Below are positions 50,127 to 58,561 of a stretch of DNA of 64,000 nt, one piece after another (positions within the stretch are counted from its first letter, which is position 1; each line of letters opens with the position of its first letter). The translations under genes and the position numbers were made by a program. This DNA is from Variovorax sp. J22G73 (GTDB lineage: Bacteria > Pseudomonadota > Gammaproteobacteria > Burkholderiales > Burkholderiaceae_C), in assembly GCF_030317035.1 (NCBI RefSeq), contig NZ_JASZYK010000011.1, positions 1-64,000 on the forward strand, given 5' to 3'. The notes below the pieces were generated by a model. It did no database searches. It was not told the origin of the DNA and saw nothing but the letters and a program-made list of their open reading frames with translations.

Positions 50127-50429
50127 GTTGGTCTTTCGTTATGGAGTCAGAGACACCTTGCGCGGGAGCGCCGGCCTTCCGCTTGATGCAAACCTCGTGC
50201 CAATGAATGAGCAATCAAAACTGTTTGAATCACTCATTAATTAGAGATTGTTGAACAATCGTAGTGAGTGTGCCCAACAACAGTGCCACGGTGACCCCAT
50301 GAAAACCCTGATCGCGGCTGCGTTTGGTGCATCGGGGCCATGGCCTGAAAGCTGCGGCGGACCGGGACGAAACTGCTGCAAACTCGCGGTTCCCCCGGTT
50401 ACCCGCTCTTCCTTCCTTTCACTTCCGGC
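50127..50429. other. Divergent control region, 5-oxoproline operon / GntR
   Basis: About 300 gene-free bases. It holds the GntR-type palindrome at 50246-50260, a larger imperfect inverted repeat (ATGAG at 50207-50211, CTCAT at 50233-50237, 11 of 15 pairs matching) and outer CACTCA/TGAGTG arms (50231-50236 and 50265-50270). This stretch is AT-rich compared with its surroundings. Confidence 0.55.
50246..50260. promoter_or_regulatory. FadR-type GntR operator
   Basis: GATTGTT-G-AACAATC, a perfect palindrome apart from the centre. It matches the TNGTNNNACNA consensus of FadR-subfamily GntR proteins. It lies between the GntR gene and the transporter-pxp operon. Confidence 0.7.
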
Positions 50430-51134
50430 ATGAATTCACTGGCTTCCCCGACTTCCCCCGCCTCGCCGGCCGCCGGCACGCAGACGCTCAACGACCGGGT
50501 GGCCGAGCTGATCCGCCAGAAGATCGTCAAGGGCGAGTTCTCGCCCGGGCAGCGGCTGTCGGAGGCCGCGCTGGCCGACAGCTTCGAGATTTCGCGCAAC
50601 ACCCTGCGCGAGGTGTTCCGCACGCTGACCAAGGAGGGGCTGCTCAAGCACGCACCCAACCGCGGCGTGTTCGTGGCGGTGCCGAGCATCGCGTCGATCA
50701 TCGACATCTACCGGGTGCGCCGGCTCATCGAATGCCAGGCGCTGGCGCAGGCCTACCCGCGGCACCCGGCCAAGAAGCACATGCGCGAGGCGGTGGAAAC
50801 GGCGCTGAAGTGCCGCGACGCTGGCGACTGGCTGGGCGTGGGCACGGCCAACATGGAGTTCCACAAGGGCATCGTGGAGCTGGCCGACAGCGAGCGGCTG
50901 AACGTGCTGTTCGCGCACATCCTGGTGGAGCTGCGGCTGGCCTTCGGCCTGCTGAAGGACCCGGAGTTCCTGCACGCGCCCTACGTGGACATGAACACCA
51001 AGCTGCTCGAGCTCATCGAGGCCGGCAAGTTCGCCGAAGGCTCGGCCTCGCTGAACGACTACCTCATTCACTCCGAGCGCATCGTGCTGGCCGTGTATGC
51101 GCGCCAGATGCCCGAGAACGGCCTCGACAACTGA
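50430..51134 (+). CDS. GntR-family (FCD) regulator
   Basis: A 234-residue FadR-type regulator. The winged helix (about 15-85) has LNDRVAELIRQKIVKGEFSPGQRLSEAALADSFEISRNTLREVFRTL. The helical FCD effector domain fills the rest, with metal-binding-type residues (NMEFHKGIV). It is divergent from the 5-oxoproline genes, with a matching operator between, so it probably senses 5-oxoproline or a product. Its stop codon abuts the convergent GNAT stop. Confidence 0.85.
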   Translation: MNSLASPTSPASPAAGTQTLNDRVAELIRQKIVKGEFSPGQRLSEAALADSFEISRNTLREVFRTLTKEGLLKHAPNRGVFVAVPSIASIIDIYRVRRLIECQALAQAYPRHPAKKHMREAVETALKCRDAGDWLGVGTANMEFHKGIVELADSERLNVLFAHILVELRLAFGLLKDPEFLHAPYVDMNTKLLELIEAGKFAEGSASLNDYLIHSERIVLAVYARQMPENGLDN

Positions 51135-51644
51135 TCAGGACAGCTCGAGCTTCATGCCCTCGTGCGTGGCCTCGAAGCCCAGGCGCTCGTAGAAGCGGTG
51201 CGCGTCGGTGCGGCGCTTGTCGGTGGTGAGCTGGACCAGCCGGCAGCCCGCGCGCCGGGCGGCCTCGATGGCGAAGCCGATCATCTGCTCGCCGATGTCC
51301 TGCCCGCGGTGGGTGGACGCCACGCGCACGCCCTCGATCTGCGCGCGCAACGCGCCCTGGCGGGCCAGCCCCGGAATCACGATGAGCTGCAGGCAGCCGA
51401 CCACGCCCTCGGGCAGCTCGGCCACCCACACGTCGTTGCCGTGCTGCGCCTCGATCTGCCGCCAGGCCGCTTCATAGAGCGCGCTGTCGCCGGGCTTCTC
51501 GCGCGCGGCGCCGAGCACGTCGTCGGCCAGCATCGCGGCGATGGCGGGGAGGTCGGCCTGCACGGCCTTTCGAAAGGTCGGGGACTTCGGCGAGGTCGGG
51601 GAAGTCGGAGGGTTCAGGGAGGCCGGGGCCGGTGGCGCGGTCAT
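51135..51644 (-). CDS. GNAT-family N-acetyltransferase
   Basis: A 169-residue acetyltransferase. The acetyl-CoA-binding motif A, STHRGQDIGEQMIGFAIEAARRAG, is near 109-132, followed by LVQLTTDKRRTDAHRFYERLGFEATHEGMKLEL. The first 23 residues are a Pro/Ser repeat (PTSPTSPKSP). The substrate is unknown. Confidence 0.82.
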   Translation of the reverse strand: MTAPPAPASLNPPTSPTSPKSPTFRKAVQADLPAIAAMLADDVLGAAREKPGDSALYEAAWRQIEAQHGNDVWVAELPEGVVGCLQLIVIPGLARQGALRAQIEGVRVASTHRGQDIGEQMIGFAIEAARRAGCRLVQLTTDKRRTDAHRFYERLGFEATHEGMKLELS

Positions 51645-51716
51645 GGTGCTTGCCTTGTGGTGCGTGTCGGCTGAAATAATGCCTCCTCCCCGCACTGCTC
51701 CGCTGACGGATACGCC

Positions 51717-52349
51717 ATGACCTTGTCTGCCTACCTGCTCTTCCTGCCGGCCTGCTTCGCCATCAACATGGCCTTCGGCCCCAACAACCTGCTGTCGGTG
51801 ACCAACGGCGCGAAGCACGGCGTGTCGCCCGCCGTGGTCGCGGCCAGCGGGCGCATCGTGGCCTTCGCCATCATGATCGCCATCGCCGGGCTGGGCATGG
51901 GCGCGGTGCTGGTGGCCTCGGAGATGGCCTTCGACGTCATCAAGTACATCGGCGCGGCCTACCTGGTGTGGATCGGCGTTCGGCTGCTGCGCGCGCCGGC
52001 GCCCACGGCCGATGTGCAATCGCGCGAGGCCTCGGCCGTGCCGTCCATGCGCGCGCTGGTGCGCCAGGAGTTCACCGTGGCGGCGGGCAACCCGAAGGCC
52101 ATCCTGGTGTTCACCGCCTTCTTTCCGCAGTTCGTGGTGCCGGGCGCGTATGCGTCGAGCTACCTGCTGCTGGGCCTGACCTTCCTGGTGTTCGAGGTGG
52201 TCGCGATCGCGCTGTACGCCATGCTCGGCGCGCGCATGCGCCGGCTGGCCGACGGCAGCCGCGCGATGCGCTGGTTCAACCGGGTGAGCGGCAGCATGAT
52301 GGTGGGCTTCGGGCTGATCCTGGCGTTCACGCGCCGGCCGGCGGGTTGA
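51717..52349 (+). CDS. LysE-family exporter
   Basis: A 210-residue inner-membrane LysE/RhtB-type amino-acid exporter with about six helices. Family motifs are GPNNLLSVTNGAKHG near 22 and AGNPKAILVFTAFFPQFV near 123. The substrate is unknown. Confidence 0.87.
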   Translation: MTLSAYLLFLPACFAINMAFGPNNLLSVTNGAKHGVSPAVVAASGRIVAFAIMIAIAGLGMGAVLVASEMAFDVIKYIGAAYLVWIGVRLLRAPAPTADVQSREASAVPSMRALVRQEFTVAAGNPKAILVFTAFFPQFVVPGAYASSYLLLGLTFLVFEVVAIALYAMLGARMRRLADGSRAMRWFNRVSGSMMVGFGLILAFTRRPAG

Positions 52350-52406
52350 ACTTGGCCTGCCGCCGGCCTGAACTTGACCTGCCGCCAGTCGGCGGGCTGA
52401 GCCTCT

Positions 52407-54566
52407 TCAGGCCTTGAGGTATTCGGCCTTGGTGCCGAGCCAGCGGTCGATGTGCCGCTGCGCCAGCTCGGGGTGCTTCTGCAGCATCACCGGCGCCAGC
52501 TCGCGCGCCCAGTCGAGCAGCAGGGTGTCGGTGGCCAGGTCGGCAAAGCGCAGCAGCGGCGCGCCCGACTGGCGCGCGCCCAGAAATTCGCCGGGCCCGC
52601 GAATCTCGAGGTCGCGCCGCGCGATCTCGAAGCCGTCGCCGGTCTCGGCCATCGCCTTCAGCCGCGCGCGCGCCGCCTCGCCCACGCGCCCGCTGTCGCC
52701 CGGCGCGTAGAGCAGCACGCAGGCCGAGGCCGCCGCGCCGCGCCCCACTCGCCCGCGCAGCTGGTGCAGCTGCGACAGGCCGAAGCGCTCGGCATGCTCG
52801 ATCACCATCAGCGAGGCGTTGGGCACGTCGACGCCCACCTCGATCACGGTGGTGCTCACCAGCACCTGGATCTCGTTGGCGGTGAACGCGGCCATCACCG
52901 CCTGCTTCTCGGCCGTGGGCATGCGCGAATGCAGCAGCCCGACCTTCACCGGCTCGCCCAGCGTGCCGGCCAGTTCGTCGCGCGTCTCGGTGGCGTTGCG
53001 CAGGTCGACCGCCTCGCTCTCCTCGATCAGCGGGCACACCCAGTACACCTGCCGGCCCTGCCCGATCTGCGACTGGATGCGGTCGATGACCTCGTCGCGC
53101 CGGTGGTCGGCCACCAGCTTGGTGACGATGGGCGTGCGGCCCGGCGGCAGCTCGTCGAGCGTGGACACGTCGAGGTCGGCGTAGTAGCTCATGGCGAGCG
53201 TGCGCGGGATGGGGGTGGCGCTCATCATCAGCAGGTGGGGCTCGAGGTCGCCGCCGGCCTTGCCGCGCAAAGCGAGACGTTGCGCCACGCCGAAGCGGTG
53301 CTGCTCGTCGATGATCGCCAGCGCCAGCTTCCTGAAGCGCACCTTCTCCGAGATGACCGCGTGCGTGCCGATGACCAGCGCGGCCTGGCCGCTTTCCACG
53401 GCCGCCGACATCTCGTCGCGCTCCTTCTTCTTCTGGCTGCCCGTGAGCCACGCCACGCGCAGGCCGCGCTCGGCCAGCAGCGGGTCGAGCCAGCCGACGA
53501 GCTTGCCGAAATGCTGGGCCGCGAGGATTTCGGTGGGCGCCATCAGCGCGCACTGGAAGCCCGCGTCGATGCAGCGCGCCGCCGCCAGCGCGGCCACCAC
53601 GGTCTTGCCCGAACCCACGTCGCCCTGCAGCAGGCGGTGCATGGGAATGGGCCGGCCCAGGTCGGCGGTGATTTCTTCGCCCACGCGCTGCTGCGCGCCG
53701 GTCAGGCCGAAGGGCAGCACGGCCATCAGCTGCGCATGCAGCGAGGCGGGGAGCGGCTCGGCCGACGAGGGCAGCACCGGCGCGCGCTGCGCCGCGCGCT
53801 CCAGCCGCGCCTGCAGCTGCGACAGCTGCTGCGCCAGCAGCTCCTCGGCCTTGATGCGCTGCCACGCCGGGTGGCTGTGGTCTTCCAGCGCGGCCATGGA
53901 CACGTCGGGCGTCGGGTAGTGCAGGAAGCTCAGCGCGGCGCGCAGGTCCCACGCGCCGCGCAGGCCGATCTGCACCGGAATGGTCTCGTCGAGCACCGAG
54001 CGCGCCAGGCCCGAGCGCACCTCGCGGCGCAGCACCGGCTGCGCCAGCCCGGCCACGGTCGAGTACACCGGCGTGAGCGCGTTGGGCAGCGCGGTGCCGG
54101 CGGCCTTGACGGTGGGGTGCATCATCTGCCGCCCCACGAAGCCGCCGCGCATCTCGCCGCGCACGCGCACCTTGGCGCCGACCGCCAGCTGCTTCTGCTG
54201 CGACGGATAGAAGTTGAAGAAGCGCAGCTCGCAGGTGTCGGAGCCGTCGTCGATGGTGGCAATGAGCTGGCGGCGCGGCCTGAACACGACTTCGCATTCG
54301 GTGACCACGCCCTCGACCTGCGCCATGTCGCCGTCGCGCGTGTCGGCCAGCCGCACCACGCGCGTCTCGTCCTCGTAGCGCATCGGCAGGTACAGCGCGA
54401 AGTCGATGTCGCGCACCAGGCCGAGCTTGCGCAGCGCGCGCTGCACCAGGCTCAGGCCGGTGCCGGGCGGGCCCGCAGGTGCGGGTGCGGGTGCGGACGC
54501 CGCGGCGGTGGCGGTGGACGGGGCTTTCTTGGCGGGCACAGGCAAGGCTTCTAGCGCGGGCGGCAA
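52407..54566 (-). CDS. recG: ATP-dependent DNA helicase RecG
   Basis: A 719-residue helicase that remodels stalled forks and branched DNA. An N-terminal wedge OB domain is followed by the helicase core, with Walker A GDVGSGKT, the DEQH box IIDEQHRFG, and the motif VI region QLRGRVGRG. The start codon is probably TTG 54566, 15 bases inside the preceding gene's true stop region; a GTG at 54539 is an alternative. An Ala/Pro-rich stretch (TATAAASAPAPAPAGPPG) precedes the fold. Confidence 0.93.
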   Translation of the reverse strand: MPPALEALPVPAKKAPSTATAAASAPAPAPAGPPGTGLSLVQRALRKLGLVRDIDFALYLPMRYEDETRVVRLADTRDGDMAQVEGVVTECEVVFRPRRQLIATIDDGSDTCELRFFNFYPSQQKQLAVGAKVRVRGEMRGGFVGRQMMHPTVKAAGTALPNALTPVYSTVAGLAQPVLRREVRSGLARSVLDETIPVQIGLRGAWDLRAALSFLHYPTPDVSMAALEDHSHPAWQRIKAEELLAQQLSQLQARLERAAQRAPVLPSSAEPLPASLHAQLMAVLPFGLTGAQQRVGEEITADLGRPIPMHRLLQGDVGSGKTVVAALAAARCIDAGFQCALMAPTEILAAQHFGKLVGWLDPLLAERGLRVAWLTGSQKKKERDEMSAAVESGQAALVIGTHAVISEKVRFRKLALAIIDEQHRFGVAQRLALRGKAGGDLEPHLLMMSATPIPRTLAMSYYADLDVSTLDELPPGRTPIVTKLVADHRRDEVIDRIQSQIGQGRQVYWVCPLIEESEAVDLRNATETRDELAGTLGEPVKVGLLHSRMPTAEKQAVMAAFTANEIQVLVSTTVIEVGVDVPNASLMVIEHAERFGLSQLHQLRGRVGRGAAASACVLLYAPGDSGRVGEAARARLKAMAETGDGFEIARRDLEIRGPGEFLGARQSGAPLLRFADLATDTLLLDWARELAPVMLQKHPELAQRHIDRWLGTKAEYLKA

Positions 54567-56039
54567 AGGTCCGTCAAGGCGCTGCGCGCATCAGGGAACG
54601 CGAAACGAAAGCCGGTGTGCAACAGCCGCGCCGGCACCACGCGCTGGCCTTCGAGCAGCAGGTCGGCCTGCTCGCCGAGCAGCAGCTTGACGGGCGCGGC
54701 GGGCGTGGGCATCCAGCAGGGGCGGTGCAGCACGCCGGCCGCCACGCGCGTGAAGTCTTCCTGGCTCAGCGCGCCGGGCGGTGAAGTTCCAGGCCTGCGC
54801 GCTCGCAGGGGCCTCGGTGTTTTCCGCCGTACGCCACACGTGCGCCATGGCGCGGACCAGGTCGTGCACGTGCACCCACGACAGCCACTGCCGCCCGCTG
54901 CCCAGCCGGCCGCCCATGCCGAGCGAAATCGGCATCAGCAATTGCGGCAGCGAGCCCTGGTGCCCCAGCACGAAGCCGAAGCGCATGCAGGCCACGTGCA
55001 CGCCGTGCGCCACGGCCGCGTGCGCCGCCTGCTCCCAGCGCTGGCACAGCCGCGACATGAAGATGGCCTGGGGCGGCGCGTCTTCGGCCAGCTCGGTGGC
55101 ATCGCCCTGCGGCTGCACGCCGTAGTAGCCGATGGCGGAACCCGACAGCAGCAGCCACGGCTTGCGCGGGCGCGTGGCGATCCACGCGACCAGCTGCTGC
55201 GTGAGCCCTTCGCGGCTTTGCAGCAATTGCTGCTGGCGCCGCTCGCTCCAGCGCATGCCCAGGATGCGCGCGCCCGCGAGATTGACGACCACGTCGATGT
55301 CGTCGGCCGCGGGCACCTGCGCCAGCGACTGCACGCAGCGCACCGCGCCGCCGAAGCCCCACGCGGCCGAGCGCGCGTCGCGCGTCCACACCGTCACCGC
55401 GTGGCCGTCGGCGACCAGCTGGCGCACCAGCAGCTGGCCGATGAAGCCGGTGCCCCCGGTGACCAGCACGCGCTGCGGCTTCGAGCCGAAGCGCACCGGC
55501 GCCTGCTCGTCGCGCGTGTGCGCCTGCCGCTGCCGCTTGAAGATGGCGCGCGCCGCCAGGCTGTCGCGCAGCCCCGACACGCCCACGCCGACACCGCACA
55601 GCGCCAGGAAGGCGCTGAGCCAGCCGTAGGGCTGCCACACCATCGCGGTCGGTTGCGCGGCCCAGTCGACCGCGTTCATCGCCAGCAGCGCGATGAAGGC
55701 CCCCGCGTTGATGGCCAGCACCGTGTGCGTGACGCGCTCGGTGGGCGGCAGCAGGCGGCTGCCGTCCTCGACCACGAAGTCCCACAGCGTGAGCACGATC
55801 TCGACGCTGAACACCGCCATCAGCACCCACGCCCACGCGCCGTGCCAGGCCCACGACGACAGCCCGAGGAACAGCGCGCAGTAGATGCTCGAGCGCGTCG
55901 CGTGGATCGACAGCTCGCGCCCCGCCGTGGCGCGCCGCGGCAGCGCCTCGGTGCCTTCGTGGTGATAGAGCGTGTCGAAGGCGCCGAGCGCGCCCTGGGC
56001 GGCCATGAGCTGCAGGGCCAGCAGATGGGTGTCGATCAT
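54551..56039 (-). CDS. TIGR01777-type SDR with membrane N-terminus, apparent frameshift near 3' end
   Basis: The main frame (56039 to 54591) encodes an N-terminal membrane part (about 1-165, four hydrophobic helices) fused to an NAD(P)-binding epimerase-like domain (VLVTGGTGFIGQLLVRQL; SGSAIGYYGVQ). After AWNFTA, near 54779, it turns into a low-complexity Arg/Ala tail. The expected family C-terminus (PGALSQEDFTRVAAGVL, then VKLLLGEQADLLLEGQRVVPARLL and GFRFAFPDARSAL) continues in another frame and stops at 54551. Loss of two bases (or gain of one) in the GC-rich ACCGCCCGGC run explains it. This may be a real mutation or a sequencing error. Confidence 0.75.
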
Positions 56040-56758
56040 TCGGCGGCTTTCGGTTCGGGCACGTTCGGCACTTCTTGCACCTCCTCGAACACCCCGACCT
56101 GCGTGAAGGTCGTGCCCATCAGCCAGTGCCGGATCTCGATGCGGATGTTGAAACGCCCCGGCGTCTCGTTGTGGTGCCAGAGAAAGGTCTTGCCCGGCGT
56201 GAACAGCCCGGGCAGCGGAATGCGCCAGCCGAACACGTCCCAGAAGTAGCCGTCGCTCTGGAAATGCAGGCTGCCGTTTTCCACGCTCAGCACCAGCTTC
56301 ATGCCCAGGCCCATGCCCACGTACTCCAGCACCTCGCCGCGCTCGCTCTCGCGCATGAAGCTGGTGAACTGGATGGGCTTGCGCCCGTGCAGGCGGTAGA
56401 TGCGCTGCTTGTAGATGGCCGGGTCGTCCGGCCTGGCGTAGACCTGGATCTCGACGGGAAAGTGGCTGTCGCTGTACGGAATGAGCGCGCCCTGGATCAT
56501 CGGCTGCGTCAGGTGCCCCAGCAGCTGGCCGAAGCGCGAGCAGCGCAACTCGCTCAGCGCGCCCAGGTAGTGCAGCGCCTTGCCCGGTGCGGGGTTCTTG
56601 TCGAAGCGGCGGCGGATGTCGGGGTGCAGGCCGAGCCATGCGTTGCCCAGAATCTTCTTGAACAGCTCGCCTTCGGAAGGGCCGTGGACCGTGCCTGTGT
56701 CTGTGCCTGCGCCCGGTTCGGCTCCCGTGGAAACGCGCGCTGCTTGTGAATCGACCAT
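56036..56758 (-). CDS. DUF4166 domain-containing protein
   Basis: A 240-residue protein of the DUF4166 family (LHPDIRRRFDKNPAPGKALHYLGALSEL; DGYFWDVFGWRIPLPGLFTPGKTFLWHHNE). The function is unknown. It overlaps the SDR gene by ATGA; the families are often neighbours or fused. The ATG at 56758 is preferred to a TTG at 56779. Confidence 0.78.
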   Translation of the reverse strand: MVDSQAARVSTGAEPGAGTDTGTVHGPSEGELFKKILGNAWLGLHPDIRRRFDKNPAPGKALHYLGALSELRCSRFGQLLGHLTQPMIQGALIPYSDSHFPVEIQVYARPDDPAIYKQRIYRLHGRKPIQFTSFMRESERGEVLEYVGMGLGMKLVLSVENGSLHFQSDGYFWDVFGWRIPLPGLFTPGKTFLWHHNETPGRFNIRIEIRHWLMGTTFTQVGVFEEVQEVPNVPEPKAAE

Positions 56759-56872
56759 GCGCCGATTCTGCCTCGGCAACCCTGCGCAACCTCATGGGGC
56801 GAACCGGTTTTCGGGGCGTGGGACAATGCCGGCCGTCTTTCTTGGAACGGGCCCGTCCGGCCCTCAAGCACC

Positions 56873-57922
56873 ATGCGCGCCTTCACGCTCTCCGATTTCG
56901 ATTTCGTCCTGCCACCCGATCTGGTGGCGCAACACCCGGCCACCGAACGCACCGCCTCCCGTCTGCTCGACGGCACAGGGTCTGCCCCGGTCGACCGCAT
57001 CTTCAAGCACCTGCCCTCGCTGCTGCGCACGGGCGACCTGCTGGTCTTCAACGACACGCGCGTGGTCAAGGCGCGCCTGTTCGGCGAGAAGCCGACCGGC
57101 GGCAAGCTCGAGCTGCTGGTCGAGCGCGTGCTGCAGGGGCAGGAGGTGGTCGCGCACATGAAGGTCAGCAAGAAGCCGCCCGTGGGCACCACGCTGGAAA
57201 TGGTCGGCGGCTTCCGCGCCACGCTGCTGGGCCGCTGGCCCGAGGAAGACGGCGCGCTGTTCCGCTTCGCCTTCGAGAGCGACAGCGCAGAGAATCCCTA
57301 CATGCTGATGGAGCGCTGCGGCCACGTGCCGCTGCCGCCCTACATCACCCACACCGACTCGGCCGACGACGAGAGCCGCTACCAGACCGTGTTCGCGCGC
57401 GTGCCCGGCGCAGTCGCCGCGCCCACCGCCGCGCTGCACTTCGACGAAGGCCTGCTGGCCGAGCTCGAGGCGCGCGGCGTGCAGCGCGCCAGCGTCACGC
57501 TGCACGTGGGCGCGGGCACCTTCCAGCCGGTGAAGACCGAGAACATCGCCGAGCACACCATGCATGCCGAGCGCTACGAAGTGCCCGAGGCCACGCAGCG
57601 CGCCATTGCCGAGTGCAAGGCCCGCGGCGGCCGCGTGGTGGCGGTGGGCACGACCACCGTGCGCACGCTGGAGTCGTGGGCCAAGAGCGGCGAGGCCGCG
57701 GGCGACACGCGCATCTTCATCACGCCGGGCTTCGTGTTCCGGCACGTCGACCTGCTGGTGACGAACTTTCATTTGCCCAAGAGCACGCTGATGATGCTGG
57801 TCTCGGCCTTCGCGGGCTACGAGCGGGTGATGGCGCTGTATGCGCATGCGATTGCCGATGGCTACCGCTTCTTCAGCTATGGCGATGCCATGCTGCTGGG
57901 GCGCATGAAAGCCACCGGATGA
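56873..57922 (+). CDS. queA: S-adenosylmethionine:tRNA ribosyltransferase-isomerase QueA
   Basis: A 349-residue enzyme that transfers and rearranges ribose from SAM onto preQ1 in tRNA to form epoxyqueuosine. It begins MRAFTLSDFDFVLPPDLVAQHP and has LLVFNDTRVVKARLFG and VVAVGTTTVRTLESWA. tgt, the preceding step in the pathway, lies downstream, with a toxin-antitoxin pair between them. Confidence 0.95.
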   Translation: MRAFTLSDFDFVLPPDLVAQHPATERTASRLLDGTGSAPVDRIFKHLPSLLRTGDLLVFNDTRVVKARLFGEKPTGGKLELLVERVLQGQEVVAHMKVSKKPPVGTTLEMVGGFRATLLGRWPEEDGALFRFAFESDSAENPYMLMERCGHVPLPPYITHTDSADDESRYQTVFARVPGAVAAPTAALHFDEGLLAELEARGVQRASVTLHVGAGTFQPVKTENIAEHTMHAERYEVPEATQRAIAECKARGGRVVAVGTTTVRTLESWAKSGEAAGDTRIFITPGFVFRHVDLLVTNFHLPKSTLMMLVSAFAGYERVMALYAHAIADGYRFFSYGDAMLLGRMKATG

Positions 57923-57926
57923 TGAT

Positions 57927-57939
57927 CGATACAATATCG
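57927..57939. promoter_or_regulatory. Palindrome over the vapB -10 region
   Basis: CGATA-CAA-TATCG, a perfect inverted repeat that contains a TACAAT -10-like hexamer (57930-57935), 21 bases before the antitoxin ATG. It is a likely autoregulatory site of the antitoxin; a -35 element is not obvious. Confidence 0.5.
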
Positions 57940-57959
57940 CTTACCAATCAAGGGTCGAT

Positions 57960-58166
57960 ATGCCTACCGTTACAGTCTCTTCCAAATTCCAGGTGGTGAT
58001 CCCGCAGGCGATACGCGAGCAAATGGCGATCGAGCCAGGTGCGCGTTTCAGCGTGATACGGCACGGCAAGGCCATCGAGTTGATTCCTGTGCCAACGCTC
58101 GAGGAGCTGCAAGCCGAACTGCGCGGCATTCCTACCGACATCGTCGACGATCCCGAACGGTTCTGA
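57960..58166 (+). CDS. AbrB/MazE-type antitoxin (VapB)
   Basis: A 68-residue swapped-hairpin AbrB-fold protein (VTVSSKFQVVIPQAIREQMAIEPGARFSVI), followed by a C-terminal toxin-binding tail (LEELQAELRGIPTDIVDDPERF). Its stop overlaps the toxin start (TGATG). It is expected to neutralise the PIN toxin and to repress its own promoter. Confidence 0.88.
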   Translation: MPTVTVSSKFQVVIPQAIREQMAIEPGARFSVIRHGKAIELIPVPTLEELQAELRGIPTDIVDDPERF

Positions 58167-58561
58167 TGGCGCGCACACCTGTGAAAGCGCCCGTTGGGCC
58201 GCTGGTGCTGGATTCGTCGTGCTGGTTGGAAGTCTTTGGCGCCACGGACCGGGCCAAGCTCTACCAGGCCGCAGCAGCCGACCCGAGCCTGCTGATCGTT
58301 CCTGTGGTGACCTTGTACGAGGTCTACAAAACCCTGCGCCGCATTCGCGACACGTCCATTGCCTCTCTCGCTGCGGCGTACATGCAGCAAGGCGAATTGG
58401 TGGAACTCGATGCCGCGCTGTGTCTGGCAGCCGCGGACAACGGCCTGCCATTTGCCGACAGCCTCATCTATGCCACCGCACAGGCCCGCAGCGCCACGCT
58501 CTGGACCCAGGACGCCCATTTCGACGGACTGGTCGGCGTCAAATACTTTTCCAAACCCTGA
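58166..58561 (+). CDS. PIN-domain ribonuclease toxin (VapC)
   Basis: A 131-residue PIN-domain protein. The four acidic catalytic residues are present: Asp16 (VLDSSCW), Glu52 (LYEVYK), Asp98 (FADSLIY) and Asp116 (TQDAHFD). VapC toxins usually cleave tRNA or rRNA. Its stop overlaps the tgt start (TGATG), so tgt translation is coupled to the toxin gene. Base composition appears less GC-rich than its neighbours, consistent with acquisition. Confidence 0.88.
   Translation: MARTPVKAPVGPLVLDSSCWLEVFGATDRAKLYQAAAADPSLLIVPVVTLYEVYKTLRRIRDTSIASLAAAYMQQGELVELDAALCLAAADNGLPFADSLIYATAQARSATLWTQDAHFDGLVGVKYFSKP

Noticed and set aside
54770..54790. Programmed ribosomal frameshifting in the TIGR01777-type gene
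   Set aside because: There is no slippery heptamer and no evident stimulatory structure; an indel is simpler.
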